64,000 bases of DNA from Neostapfia colusana (GCA_030760725.1 JASWHV010000004.1:53039136-53103135); one strand, 5' to 3'; shown: positions 47,801-59,875, counted from the stretch's first letter. Program-made: numbers and translations. The notes: generated by a model not told the origin, from the sequence alone.

Positions 47801-49370
47801 CGTTGTGGCAGACGCGCTAAGCCGCAAGTCACACGTCAATAATCTGACCATCACACCGTTGGAAGAGAGCGAACCCCCACTACATGTGATTCCACATGGA
47901 GCTCTCTACAACCTAGCTTTGATCCCCACCATCCGTGAAGAGATAGCGGCAGCCCAGAAGAATGACAAGGGCATATCACATTTGCGGAGACGTGTAGACA
48001 GTGGGGAGTTGAAATGTTTCCGGAAGGACGGAGACGGCGTCCTATGGTTCAAGGACCGGATCGTCGTACCCCGAAACCCGGAGTTACGGAAGAAAATCTT
48101 TGATGAGGCTCACTTATCAAAGTTTTCTATTCACCCCGGCAGCAACAAGATGTATCAAGAACTCAGAAGCAAGTTTTGGTGGACACGGATGAAGCGAGAG
48201 ACTGCAAAATACGTGTCCGAGTGTGATACATGTCGACGGGTGAAGGCAGACCACATGCGGAAACCGGGACTGCTGCAACCACTGGGCATTCCTGCCTGGA
48301 AGTGGGAGGACGTGAGCATGGATTGCGTCGTCGGTTTACCCACCACCTTACAGAAACATGATTCTGTGTGGGTGATCGTCGATCGGCTCACCAAAGTTGC
48401 CCATTTCATCCCGGTCAACACCAACTACAACGCCAAGAAGTACGCTGAACTGTACATCTCACGGATCCTATGCTTATACGGCGTACCCCGTACTATCGTA
48501 TCGGACCGGGGCACTTTATTTGTGTCCCGTTTTTGGGAGCAGCTCCACGCTGCCTTGGGGACGAAGCTGATCCGTAGTTCAGCCTACCACCCGCAGACGG
48601 ATGGGCAAACGGAGCGGGTAAATCAAATCTTAGAAGACATGCTACGAGCTTGCGCTATCGACCACGGCAAGAACTGGGATGATCACTTGCCGTTAGCCGA
48701 GTTCTCGTACAACAATGGGTACCAAGCCAGCATCAAGATGGCGCCCTACGAGGCGCTATACGGGAGAAAATGCCGCACACCATTGAATTGGTGTGAGTCT
48801 GGCGAGAGGGTTACCTTCGGGATTGATCTTGTCAACAACGCGGAAGAAAAGGTTCGATTAATTCAAGCGAACCTAAAAGCCGCTCAATCCCGACAGAAAC
48901 AGTATGCGGACCGGAGAAGGCGTCCGTTACAATTCGAAGCTGGAGACCACGTATATCTACGAGTGTCTCCAATGAAGGGCGTAAACAGATTTGGGGTGAG
49001 AGGAAAGTTAGCACCCCGATTCATCGGTCCATTCCAGATTACCGAAAGATGTGGATCGGTGGCATACCGGCTAAGATTACCAGAAGCACTTTCCGGTGTG
49101 CACGACGTCTTTCACATTTCCCAGCTGAGGAAGTGTCTTAAGCTATCAACTACCGTTCAGCTGGAAGACATTGAAGAACTGCAACCGGATCTCACCTATC
49201 GGGAGGAACCGGTGCAGATTATTGATGAAAAGGCCCGAACCACACGCAACCGTACGTTGTGGTTCTACAAGGTTCTGTGGAGTAATCACTCCATGGATGA
49301 AGCGACATGGGAGAGCGAAGAATTCCTTCGCACTAACTACCCCGACTTTCTCACGTCGCATATCCGGTAA
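44814..49370 (+). CDS. gag-pol: Intact gag-pol polyprotein with C-terminal chromodomain
   Basis: This is one uninterrupted ORF of 1518 codons from ATG 44,814; the frame is open for ten more codons upstream but the first ATG is here. Gag comes first, with a Gln-rich N-terminus and the retrotransposon gag core (YSDFLATHPPVF; SASAWWANF). A CCHC zinc knuckle is at residues 357-370 (CYKCGRPGHFASSC). The aspartic protease motif FDSGATHNFIS has its Asp at 435. Reverse transcriptase has FIDDILVYS with Asp 748 and 749. RNase H starts at YCDASGIG (Asp 895). Integrase has the HHCC finger (His 1100 and 1107, Cys 1137 and 1140) and the D,D(35)E triad at Asp 1170, Asp 1231 and Glu 1267. A chromodomain-like tail follows (about 1450-1518; WFYKVLWSNHSMDEATWESE). 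Every catalytic residue I can identify is present. Gag and pol share one frame, so processing is presumably proteolytic. It encodes the replication and integration machinery of the element. Confidence 0.98.
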   Translation: MTRTRANPDVGGTSQGGETSQPPPEDSSGQQQQQQQQTPPPPLPTVTLADIVAAMAGSHQQHTELLQTLIANTSRPERRQDREERQQSSYSDFLATHPPVFSRADEPLDADNWLRAIEMKFGLLQISEQRKTQFAVQQLQGSASAWWANFCASQPTDRVMTWAEFRTAFRAYHIPPGLMKRKTQEFLHLQQGSRNALEYSRAFNDLALYASYHADTDEKRRDHFYQGLNPLLKDKLAMFNRGSLNDIIDAAIVQEDSGKELAAAERKRSTPPSSGEGGGPSQKFRMVNRPPSGPRWQPPQRSMPFRGRPYSSPAFRPALPAPPQQQQQQRAMPRAFAPPQRMPGFRPPSTPPAAATCYKCGRPGHFASSCPERQGGGVVPQFPGRNQPRNPTNARRANPRPGTVHQLAIEDVPEGEPILAGMFQLHQHPAIVLFDSGATHNFISQAFIAKHSLPILPTDSPYLICSPGGKISASVMVSKAPLCLAGRVYPTSLIILEGQKVDVILGMSWLNRHGAVLDTVLRVVHLNSGVHGSHSLFLDSPEIKLPSVYQATTIRLEDIPVVREFPDVFPDDLPGMPPDREVEFKIELAPGTMPISRRPYKMAPKELAELKTQLTDLLEKGFIRPSSSPWGCSALFVKKKDETLRLCVDYRPLNAVTIKNKYPLPRIDMLFDQLVEAKVFSKMDLRSGYHQIKIRAEDIPKTAFSTRYGLYEYLVMSFGLTNAPAHFMYLMNSVFMPELDQFVVVFIDDILVYSKSEEDHKKHLRIVLQRLRDHKLYAKFSKCEFWISQVPFLGHIISAEGIAVDPSKITQVLNWKSPRTVHEVRSFLGLAGYYRRFIPNFSKIAKPMTELLKKATKYVWSPACEAAFKALVKHLTSAPVLAQPDTTKPFDVYCDASGIGLGCVLMQDRRVVAYGSRQLRNHEQNYPTHDLELAAVVLALKMWRHYLLGNLVHLYTDHKSLKYIFTQKELNMRQRRWLELIKDYEIEIHYHPGKANVVADALSRKSHVNNLTITPLEESEPPLHVIPHGALYNLALIPTIREEIAAAQKNDKGISHLRRRVDSGELKCFRKDGDGVLWFKDRIVVPRNPELRKKIFDEAHLSKFSIHPGSNKMYQELRSKFWWTRMKRETAKYVSECDTCRRVKADHMRKPGLLQPLGIPAWKWEDVSMDCVVGLPTTLQKHDSVWVIVDRLTKVAHFIPVNTNYNAKKYAELYISRILCLYGVPRTIVSDRGTLFVSRFWEQLHAALGTKLIRSSAYHPQTDGQTERVNQILEDMLRACAIDHGKNWDDHLPLAEFSYNNGYQASIKMAPYEALYGRKCRTPLNWCESGERVTFGIDLVNNAEEKVRLIQANLKAAQSRQKQYADRRRRPLQFEAGDHVYLRVSPMKGVNRFGVRGKLAPRFIGPFQITERCGSVAYRLRLPEALSGVHDVFHISQLRKCLKLSTTVQLEDIEELQPDLTYREEPVQIIDEKARTTRNRTLWFYKVLWSNHSMDEATWESEEFLRTNYPDFLTSHIR

Positions 49371-49427
49371 TTTTTCCACCGTCCTCTCTCTCATTTTCAC
49401 CTTATAATCTCGGGACGAGATTCTTGT
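49371..49427 (+). other. Conserved 3' untranslated block before the polypurine tract
   Basis: CCTCTCTCTCATTTTCACC and ATAATCTCGGGACGAGATTC are shared with element E (2646-2692) and, less exactly, element C. ATCTCG-GGA-CGAGAT (49,407-49,421) is a perfect 6 bp hairpin with a 3-base loop; the stem is broken in E and C. Confidence 0.6.
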
Positions 49428-49440
49428 AAGGGGGGAGGAA
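49428..49440 (+). other. Polypurine tract of the full-length element
   Basis: AAGGGGGGAGGAA lies directly before the 3' LTR start TGTAAGGGCC. Confidence 0.92.
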
Positions 49441-52400
49441 TGTAAGGGCCTCAGTTTTTGACACCCATTTGCAGTGTTCATCCCCACACCACACACCTCA
49501 TTTGAGGAAAAATGATGAACACAAATAAAGAGCAAGTAACAATTATCAACATGCTCATTAGGGAACAAACTCACACATTGCAAAAGTGGTACTTCCCACA
49601 TGTGATATAGATGGGCTGGACATATGAAAACTCCTACACTTTGCCAAGGATGTCCATGCCAAGTTTCACCCAAATTCAAAACATTTTTGAGGTCATCTTG
49701 GGTGTAGATAGGAAAGGGGCAGTTTGAAAACATAATCAAATTCAAACTGTTTTCACCCACTGAATTTAAAAGTGGAAGGCATATTCTTGCTCAGCACATT
49801 TTTGTGAGCTCACACACCAATTTTCACTCCATTTGGAGTTGATCTTGACATGAGCTAAGGGGGAGAAATTCAAACTTTATTTGAATTTCAAACTGCACTT
49901 GTGCTGAAATTCATTCAAACCAAACCTCATTTGAACTTTGATCAATTCAAATGGCTCTTGGGTGAATAATTTGAGTTGCCAAGGGTAGAATAGGGTTCAC
50001 TGTTTACCACAGCTGTTAGGAATAAATTTCAGAGGTTAAAAGAGGAGTGGGACCCACATGTCAGCCTCAGCCTCAAAGCAAACCGACTGAACCACAGTTC
50101 AGTCGGTTCCCGGCTGTTGTGCGCGCGCGCCACCGAAGGGGGCAGCCGGCGCCAGCTCCTGCTGCGTGCCCCAAGCCGGAGACCAGCCGGCCGAGCTATT
50201 TATTCCCTCCCCGGCGTGCCTCAGTCACCATTTCCCCGAGCTACCGACGTGCGCGACTGCTTTTCCCACTGCCATCGCCGCCGCTCGAGTTCCTGCTTGA
50301 TCAAGCCGATCGCAGCTCCCTCTTTCCATTCCAAGGTCCCAGCAAGGTACTAGCAACCATCCTCCATCCTTCCCATTGATAGAAATCGATTGAAACCGAG
50401 TGATATCGGCTGTGCCGAAAGATCAAACTCGGAACTGGAAACCGCCGCACCTCGGGCTCTCGTGGACAGCCCAACCTGGGCGTTGTCACGCCCGAGCCAA
50501 GGCACCCTTGGACGCGCAAGTGATCGGTGCTGCTCATCCCCGAGCCACAGCTCGAGTGGTTGCTCACCGGCGGCGAATTTCCACTTTTCCCCTTTCTGTG
50601 TGCAGAACGACCCTCGGGTACGATTCTGTTTAATTCGTGCTCTAGAAAGGATTAGAGGGCCTCAGGCCACTCCCACACGAGCTAGACACGGTGACGCACA
50701 AGTTGCCTTCACAACTCTGGGCCGGAGAACCTCTGTGCCCGGCGTAATTCAAGGTCTACTAATGGCGGAACGAACGGGGGGGTATCGGGCGCACGGTGAG
50801 GACCTATTTCGGGCCTTCCCCGAGCTGCCCCGAGTTCATGTCGACCTTCTCTGAGGTCCACTGATGCTCCCCGACCGGTTTCCCAAGTAGCTGAGGCACT
50901 AGGGGCATCAGCCGACATGGCCGAAGTCGTTCCGATATGGCGGCTCGTCGCCGACCATGCTCCGGCCGTTGTCATGAGCAGCTGACCCTCGGATCATGTT
51001 CCCCAAGTAAAAGTAGGCAGGGGCGGCCAGAATCAAGAAGTTTGGAGCGGTACAGCAGCCAGCGGCGAGCTCTCCGGCGAGGTCCCTCGGCGGCGGAGCA
51101 CGGGTGTCGCGAGGTTGAAGAAGGGGGTGGACCCCAGCTGTCAGCGGCCGATATTTTGAATCGGGATCCGGCTGCGGCCGGGATCGGGTGTGCTGGCGCG
51201 CAAAAGCCTTGTGGGCCGCGGTGTGCTGTCGCTTCGGCGTGCGACGCGTGTCCCCTGGCCCACGCGCGAGTTTAAACTTTTCCCCGATTTTCAGATTTCC
51301 TTCAAACTTCAAATCCTTATAACTTTGGCTAGAAAGCTCCAAATTGAGTGAACCAAATTTTGCTGGATTCAGCTCTTTGAGTACTTTCCAGAAAATCAAG
51401 TGTCACTTCATGAGATTCCTTAATTCTCCAGAATTAATTCCTTAAAGTTTAAACTGTTAGGAATTTTAACTGGAGAATCCTTTGGAGAAAAATCCTGAAA
51501 TTTTTCTGGGATGTTCACCAAAATATCCTTGAACTACCATAAAAATTTCAGATCCATTTGAGCTCATTTAGTCCACCTAATGGTGTGATTAGTAAAACTG
51601 TTCCAGAGAAAATAGAAAATGTTCAGAAACATTTTCAGGATTTTCTCTGAAATTGTTTAGCTCATATCTTTAGTTAGAGACTTCCAAATTAAGTGAGACC
51701 AACTACATTAGGACCCTCTGAAAATCTAGTTTTCAGAAAGTCATAGTTTGTTTCATGAAAATACCTAGAACACCCTAAAAGCCTTTAATTAAGGTCAAGG
51801 ACATAATTATTTGTGGAGGGCTCAAATGAGCTTTGCTGCAACTAAAACTTGACCAAGTCTCTGTTTAGGTTGTAACCAAGCCACAGTAAAAGTTTCACAG
51901 TCATTAGGTCTATCTAGTAAAGGTTATAGACTTCACAACTTCAAAGTTAATACAAAAGCATTTAATTAATACATACATTGTTCTTATCATGTAGTCGCTA
52001 AGGTCGAGGAGGAACCCGAAGTCCTAGACTTCGTTACTCCGGAGGAACAGCTAGCCTACGACCAAGAGCAGCAAGGCAAGCCCCGGTTTGCATTAACCAT
52101 TTTATAAATTTTTATTGTTTTGAGCACATACTTGTTTTCTTTATGTTGTGCATCAGAGTCTTGTTTGGAAACCCCACTGCATAGCCAAGAAAACCATGGG
52201 TTGGGGTTTAGGATTGCAAACCCCGTTAGCCACTGCATTGCTAGGATAGAGTAGGATTCGGTACAAGTCGAGTAGTTGGAACTACTCGCGAGAATAGGCT
52301 AGAGGCACATTGCTCGGGTAGAGATAGCACATGATACACATGGCAAGAAAATGAGACCGAGCGGAGAGTAAGGGCAGCAGGACTTTGGGGCCTGTGTGCT

Positions 52401-53485
52401 GTAGCTCCGCTTGTGTCGATTGAGGACCGAGCCGTGTGCGGGCCTGTTGAACAAGCTAGAACAGTACCGAAGACCTACCGGCTATATGGGAACCGGGAAA
52501 CTGATGTAACTCGGGTAGCTGGGTATTGAGGCATTGCCCGTCGTTCAGAGGGTAGGTTGAGAGCTCGAGGTGTAAATCAGCTGGCGGCACAGAGATGCGC
52601 GTGCAGGGACCTCTTGCTCGGGACGATGGGACCGGTTCAATATTTGGCTAACGGGTGAAAGGTAGTCGCGTACGGCGTCCGTGATGGTTGTTGTAGGCAA
52701 CATCGAGTACGGGCGTACGTGACGGGTTGTTCGGGTAACCCTGCAGGTGTAAATCGATTATAATCGCCGTCCCTCGCGGTCAGTGAGTACCACTTGTTCA
52801 CTGTACCGTGACGTAGAAAGAACAGGCTAGTTACATGTTAAAATGTTGCTGATTGAAAGTTGGATATTGATTGTTAATGATATGTTGTAGCTTAGTGCTA
52901 ACTAAAGTTCTTTTCAACTTTGGGCAAAGTACATGAGAGAAATGCGTTTCTTGTTTGATTGCGGCTCTCTCATGTGCCTTAGCGTAAAGTCTCCACAACC
53001 TGCTGCTAAAACTTGAAAGTAAGGTTCTACTAATTAGGCGAGTCCTTGCAAATGATTTTTACCTCATGCAACCCATCACCCTCATGTAGAAGTTTCATGT
53101 TTAGGTGAGACGGGTCAGACTTGCTGAGCCTTCGTGCTCACTGCTTGTGTTTGAAGCTTTTGCAGGGTTCTATGAGGAAGGGACTCCCGAAGAGGAGACG
53201 GAACCCCAGGAGGGGAACCCCGTCGAGTGGGAGTCGTGCACGCCGCAGAGTTAGTGTGCGAGTGTGCTAGCAAGGACACGTTCGAGGGCTGAACGTGCAC
53301 TTGATGCTTAGTCTACGCCCGCGAGTGTGGACTAAATTTATTTTGATGTAAACATGTTAATAAACTTGTTTATGTAATAAAGCTTCCGCTTCCGCTTTGT
53401 ACCTTTGACGTGTGTTATACGGTGTTGTGCAACGCAGCACCCCTCAGCGTGATCCTGGCTCGACAGGACCAGTGGGGTCGTGTCA
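49441..53485 (+). repeat. 3' LTR of the full-length element
   Basis: It has the same length (4045 bp) as the 5' LTR at a constant offset of 11,389; I found no differences reading them side by side. GTCCG follows directly. Confidence 0.97.
50762..53254 (+). CDS. Predicted LTR microprotein gene, 3' LTR copy
   Basis: Identical to the 5' LTR copy: exons 50,762-50,795, 51,995-52,075 and 53,166-53,254. In the 3' LTR its transcript would end in the same poly(A) region used by the genomic RNA. Same uncertainty as for the 5' copy. Confidence 0.45.
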
Positions 53486-56400
53486 GTCCGCTTGAGGCGA
53501 CCCGAAAAGTCCCAACGACAGCTTCCCGAGGTACATCGGTTTACTGGGTCCCATATAGCCAGCATGAGTCCGGTACACAACTCAAACATGTTCAACAGGG
53601 TCGCATACGGATCGGTCCTTGACCGACATGGACAGGTCTACAGCACCCGGGCCCCTATGTCCTGCTGCTCCTACAACCTTCCGGTCTCAACTTTAACTTG
53701 CTAAATCATTTATGAACCAATCCCGTATGCCCCAGTTGTTCCTAAACCTGCGAGTAGCATCTCACCACTCGACTTCTACCGAACCATACTTAAGCATGGC
53801 AGTTCTTCGTGGTGAAAGACACCTACCCAATACTCCATGGGTCATTTGGCTATGCAAGAGGAGTATCAACCACTAGACCTAATGCACAGTTCATATCTTG
53901 ACCGAAAGTGAATACAAAGGAAAAACTTAACAGCTGTTAAATGCAAACCGGAGCTTGCCTGTTTTGCAGGTTAGTCGTATATAACCAGTTAGTGTCCTTG
54001 CATATCCACCCTTGATTCTCCGGAGCTTGATCCACTTCGATGAATCGCTCCTTTGAATCCCCTTCGTTGGGGTTCCTATTGAAATGCATATGCATATGTT
54101 TTATAGAGTGTAATGGAAAGAAGTTATAGAATTACTTTCTTAGGAACAGAGGTTGTGTGGAAAAGCCAAGAATGGCTTGGGTTGCCTCTGTTGTGCAAAG
54201 AAACAAAAATAAACTAAATTGAACTCAAGGCCTTAGCTATACACTAATCATTTTCCCTAATGAACATAATAGAGAAACTGAAAAGATTTGAGTGCAACTG
54301 AAGAACAAGAACTCCAATGGCCTCAAAACTTTTACAGCAGGTTCTATACTACCTAAGGATTTAGCTTGCCAAATTGAAGCTAATGTGGAGTCATATTATG
54401 TCCTTCATAATTCTCACAATGTCTCTTATGTATTTTTCCCTATACATGAGTAGGGAGAATAAGAACAGGGAGTTCAAGGACTCATCTTGGGCTGATAATT
54501 TACATGTGAGTTTTTGATCACATGAGAGTAATCTGGTCTAAAATTCAGCCCTTTTACTTGAGTAGTTCTCCCAGAACAATTCTTTAAGCATTCCTACTTA
54601 AAAGAATTAATTCTGAGGTAATGTGCATTTTCAAGCTCATTTAAGGGAACTACAATTTCAAGTATGTCTCATAGAGCTTGCCTAAATTTTCCTATGATTT
54701 TTGGAGCTATGGATTGCTCAGAACAGATTTTTGAAGTGGGAAACATTTTCTGAAAATGTTTCTGGACTCTTTTGAACACAGTAGTTTGCATTTAGCAAAT
54801 TCCTACTCAAATTATCTTCAAGTGAGCTGACAATTTCCTAGTAGGTCAATACTATGCTAAAGAATATTCTGGCAAAATTTGGGGATTTTTGGATAACCCA
54901 ACTCCCTCAATAATTCTTTTTCAGAAAACCTTCCTAGAATTTTCCATAATATAATATTAACTTTCATACAAATCTGAGTTCATATTTGGATAGAACTCAG
55001 AGAGATGAATCCAACCCAAGTGGAATCACTCAAATTGGAGTTTTCTACAGGGAGATATGAATTTCCCAAGTTTGAGCCAATCCTGGAATTATTTTCCTAT
55101 TGAAAATCCGGCTGGACCCATTGTTTTGAATCCCAGCCAATAGAAACGAAGCCACACCGGGCCACAGCGTCTCAGCGCACCAACACACGGGATCCCGGCC
55201 ACACCCGATCCCGGGTTTAAATTTTCTGCTGCTGACAGACGGGGCCCACGCCTCGTCTTCTTCCTCCGGCTCCTCGCTCGCACCCGCACGCTCCCCCTCG
55301 CCGGAGTAACCGGAAGCTCGCCGGACCGGCCTTCCCGGCCACCGCCTGAGCTACAACTCGCTGCCAGGGGGTTTTGGGTATCGAGGAACACGGCTGAGGG
55401 GTTTGCTTGGGCTGCCGACGACCGGAACATGGGCGGCGACGTGCGACAGCTGCTGTGGAGGTTCGGCGGCGTTGCCTAAGGTATCCAGCCCGCCAAAACC
55501 TGTGCCGACGAGCCCTACAGCACCAGTGTACCTCTAGGAAGATTGACACGACCTTAAACTAGCTCAGAAATGGATGGAACTAGGTTGTCATCGTGCGACC
55601 GAATGGGTCCGCCATGACCAACCCAAGGAGAGCTCAAAATTCGTCGGTCTGAGGCGTTTTCATGCGCTGGATGCAAAAGGGAAAATGATCGCCGGCTAGT
55701 CTAGCTTCTCTGTGCCAAATTTGATGACTTAAGGAGAATCAGAGGGCAAGAATTCGAAGGAATCGTACCGGAAGCTCGGAATGGGGTCGCCGTAGCAAAA
55801 CCTCGAAATTCACCGTCGACAGCTCACGGCATGGCCTGAGCTTCGGCTGAGAGCAGCACCGCACCCGTACGCGTCCGTAGCTGTGATCGCTCGGCCATGA
55901 AACCCCCTGAGGAGGGCTGTCCACGAGCGCCCGATCACCTTCTTAAACTCGGTCGCCGCGGCGGCAGTTGTTCTCGGGCACCGGGGGCCGAAGCTCGCTT
56001 GCTTGCGGGTCAGGGAGGTGGAGGCTGATCTCAGGGAAAGGTTTAGCAGCTTGGGAGAGGAGAGAGCGCGGTGGTTTTGCCGTTCTGCCAATCGGACCGA
56101 GAGCAGAGGGGAGGAGCTCGGGTTGCTCGGTGTTCTTGCGAGAGAGGGAGGCAAATGCGCTTTTGTTCGGTCTGAGGGCCTGTGATCACGATGAGGACGC
56201 GGTCAGGACCGACTCCGGGGCGCCAGCGCGTGGAGACCAGCAGCAGGAGCTGTCGCCGGCAAGCTGCTCGGTGGCGCCCGTGAGGTGCTCGGGAAAAGTG
56301 CCCACCGAGAGTAAAACATAGTGAGTAAGGCAGCCTCTTCATCTCTATGACATGTGGGTCCCACTCCACATTTCTTCCTCAAATATCTTCTCAAGCTGAT

Positions 56401-56684
56401 CCTCTCAATCCCCAGAATGCTGAGTTTAAAAAGGGTGGTTAGAATTTGAATTCCTCAAATTCAGTTTGAATTTGCAAGACTAAATCTGAATTTGGTTTAG
56501 AGTTTGCAATTTCTTCTCTTTAACTCTCTTTTGAGCCCATCCTACAAATAGAAAGTTGGTGATCAAACTCCTCCCTATAATTCCATCTATATGGCTGCAT
56601 TTTTAATCAAAGTCCTTGACCACCACATGTGTGAACTTTGAATTTCAAATCTGAATTTTAAACTTACATGCAAAGAGGTATTTA
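53486..56684 (-). mobile_element. LTR A4, second segment (minus strand)
   Basis: It continues the LTR from 38,051 without loss apart from the GTCCG duplication, and is collinear with A1 (15,765-18,960) up to AAGAGGTATTTA. An ATG block (55,615, minus) reads ATGGCGGACCC, as in the start exon of other LTRs, but is followed by ATGACA rather than a donor. It is interrupted at 56,684 by solo LTR G. Confidence 0.9.
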
Positions 56685-57088
56685 TGTAACACCCCAAAAA
56701 TTTGTTAAGACCCTAAATCATGTTAAGAGGAGAATTTAAAAATTTTTGGACGTGTTGCATGTTTTGCAAAAATTCAAATTCAAACTGGAATTCAAATTAA
56801 ACTTAAATCAGAAAAGAAATAGAAAAAGAAAAAGAGAAAACAGAAAAAAACCGGCCAGTGGGCCGCAACCCACCAGCCGGCCCAACCAGCGCCGCGCCAG
56901 CCCGCAGCCGCACGCGCCGCTTCCTCCCACTGACAGGCGGGGCCCACCAGTTCATCGTCTACCTCTCGCCCGCGCCGGACTCTCTCTCACCCGAATCAAA
57001 ACCGATCGGGATTTCTGCGAATCCCAGCTGAATTCCGCTCGGGAGCGACGCAAACTCGATCTAAACCAACCAGCCGCCCTCCCCCGTC

Positions 57089-57096
57089 TATAAAAA
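57089..57096 (+). promoter_or_regulatory. TATA box of solo LTR G
   Basis: CTATAAAAAT sits in a GC-rich promoter-like context (CCCCCGTC before it). Transcription would start at about 57,120. Confidence 0.6.
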
Positions 57097-58426
57097 TCCC
57101 GGCCACGTTCTGTTTTCCCCACGCGATCCGCCGATTTTCCTCCAGTGAGAGCCGAGACTTCTCCGGCAAATTCTGGCCGATCTAAGCTCGGAAATTCCGA
57201 TCTAACTCGCTGGTCTTGATCCACCGCCTCCGGGGAACCTTGCAGGTGCAGAAAACTCGGTGACTTGCGGTGTAAACACAGCGCCGACGAGCCTCGCCGT
57301 GAATTCACCTCGGACCTCGTCGCCGATCACCTTCCAGGACCTCCGAGCTCAAGAAAACCCCCGAGGTAAGATCCCCGACGTCCCCTCCACCGATCTATAC
57401 CATAAAATCACAGTTCTAGGAAGAATTCTCAAAAATCCGAAAGTCTCCGGCGAGATCGCCGCTTCTCGCCGCCGTGAGCCGCCGGCAGCGCCGCCCACGT
57501 TCGATCAGAGCGGCGTGGCTGCTTGGGCGCCGTTTATTTTAAATTGCACGGTAGGGTTTAAATCCCCGCGTACCGGTTCGACGTTATAATCTCAGCCGTC
57601 AGTTTAAAATCGGATGGTCCACATCAGCCCCGCGTTATAAAGACTGGAAATCTTACGTGCTACCCCCTGGGGTTCTCGGGAAGTAAGAGCTAGCCCCGGA
57701 AACTTCTGATCTAGCCCCTGGAACTTCAGAAAATCATGTAAATTCATTTAAAAATCAGTTTTAGCCCCTGGACTTAATAAAAATTAGGAAAAAACCCTCT
57801 GATAAGTGTAGCTATACCCCTGGAAATTCTGAAAATAATATTATAGACCCTGTAGTGGGGTGAGTTTACCTTTTTAGCCCTGTTTAGTATTTAATTTAGG
57901 AAGTTAAATATGTGGCTAGTGTTTAAAAATTAAAAAGTGGGACAAACATATTGTCAAAATTTAATTAAAGACTTTCTCAGTATTTAGGAAAGTTTGGAGT
58001 GAGATAAAAACATATTTTGGGCTGAATTGAATCTGTTTAATTTATTATTCCCATTTAGGGACACATTTTTAAGTAATGAATAGTTCTAGAAAATAGGGAA
58101 AATAATTGTGAAATAGTTTACATCAGAGGCAAAGGTCAAAATATGTTATTAAATTATTTAGGACCAGAACCTATTCTGTTTAGATGATGTGTATTACTAA
58201 TTTCATAATAAAGTACACATTTATGCATAGGAAAATAAATCTGAAAATATAGCAACTAGTACATGATAAATGGAGTTTCTAAAATCCAAAGAATTCAGTT
58301 TAGGGTTGGTAGAAATTCTGAAGGCACATATGGAGATGAAAGATACCTTTCATACATACTTGGTAGTAAAAAGGTGTAGTAGTTGAATATAAGGAATTTA
58401 TTTAAATTGGAAACTCATATATATAT

Positions 58427-58443
58427 ATATATAGTATGTAAGT
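58427..58443. repeat. AT microsatellite in solo LTR G
   Basis: About 17 bases of alternating AT. Confidence 0.9.
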
Positions 58444-58649
58444 ATAAATGTGAACACAAAAGTAGGAATCGTATACATATGATTAAAAGTGCATGCAAGC
58501 CATAAATCAACACACATAGAGTAACCACAACACATATAATGGTGAATGACTTTCATAAATGTGAATGTGTGGTTTGTATGAAGTGGAAGTGTGAACTATG
58601 TCTTATGGATTGTTGTTTTTCTTTTGCTATGTGTGATGGTATGATGTAG

Positions 58650-59875
58650 AACCTGCTCAAGAGCAAGTTATTCCTTTCCAACATCAGGACTACCCATTCC
58701 AAGAGCAGCAGGAAGGAGGCAAGTGTCCTTGACCAATTTGATCCTATACTAGGATGTGTAGATAGAAATATTTGCATTGTCAATTGAAAATATGAAACCC
58801 ATGCTAGGATGTTTCCCTAGAATTGCATTACCTTGTTTCCTTGTAGCTTGGGTTGGGATTTATTTTATCATGTCATTTATTATTATGCATATGCTTAGCC
58901 ATGCTTAGAATGGGATACTTGGGATATGAGATCATCAGTTTATTTTACCATACTCTTGAATGAGATATTATGAGTTATGTAGAGGTAGGGATCAAGGCAA
59001 GTTGGATGTTTTGGTTGTGTGCTGGGTGCACGAGACTCGGGTTTGTGTTTAGTACTTGCCTGGATCCTAAGGACCGGTTCATGGAGCATGTAACCTAGCT
59101 TTACCGTGCCAACCACATGCTGAGATGGGGCAGCTTGGCCAATTAATTAGGTGTATCCCCGGCGTAGTATGGGTGTGTTGGATGGTGCGGGGAATAGGTG
59201 TCAGCTGGACTACCATATGAACCGCAAGGCTCAAGAGGGGGCCACTGCAGCGGGGTTGGAGCCTCTTGTATGCTGTTAGGGGTGAAACCTCAGTGGGCCC
59301 ACGCTCGTCGAGAATCCCTTTGTAAAGGCTTCGTAGTGATCTCCTGGCTACACACCTGGGAAGTGTGAATGTGGTTCGTAGCCACTGGCATAATGGAGGT
59401 TCTTTTAGTCCACCCGGCAACGGGGAATGAAATCACTACATGTGGGTACAGTGGTACAAACTCTGCAGAGTCAAAACTGTCATGACAGCCGTGCTCACGG
59501 TCAAGAGCGGCTTGGACTTATTCATGATTAGAGGATTGATGGTTTTGGAAGTTGTGGATGTTAAGCGGGGAGCTTAATATTGAAAATGATGTTATGGTTA
59601 TTTGGTTATGATGATGGGATGGGAGATTGGAACCATTTCACCTGTGTAGTAATGTAGGTGCTTAATAAGCTAAGGTGGTAGGTATTAATTGCATAGTGCT
59701 TTAACCATGAGTTCAACCTCTCCTTGTTCTAGCCATGCATGCCATAACTTTCCCACACTTGCTGAGTACCATCGGTACTCAACCTTGCATATTTGTTGGT
59801 TTATATTGCTGCTCAGGTCAAGATAATGAGGTGGTGTATAATGACCAAGACTTTGGACCCGAAGAAGGATTCTAG
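58650..59875 (+). CDS. Predicted LTR microprotein exons, solo LTR G copy
   Basis: Block A (58,650-58,718) follows GATGTAG, is open for 22 codons with 2 nt before and 1 nt after, is Gln-rich (ending FQEQQEG), and ends at a consensus GC donor (GGAG/GCAAGTG). Block B (59,817-59,875) follows TTGCTGCTCAG, completes the split codon with 2 nt, and reads 18 codons (DQDFGPEEGF at the end) to TAG. The phases match the full-length element, LTR I and LTR F. I found no ATG exon upstream between the TATA box and block A that fits, so the N-terminus is unknown. Confidence 0.42.

Larger units (their letters stand above)
38052..53485 (+). mobile_element. Full-length Ty3/gypsy chromovirus retrotransposon, 15,434 bp
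   Basis: Two 4045 bp LTRs (38,052-42,096 and 49,441-53,485) flank an internal region with a tRNA-iMet primer site, a 1.5 kb leader, ORF0, an intact gag-pol and a polypurine tract. GTCCG occurs directly on both sides (38,047-38,051 and 53,486-53,490). The interrupted LTR A4 reads straight through when the element is removed. I saw no differences between the two LTRs, implying very recent insertion. The domain order with a C-terminal chromodomain and the long LTRs point to the Tekay/Del branch (RIRE3- and RIRE8-like); that assignment rests on motif memory. Confidence 0.97.
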
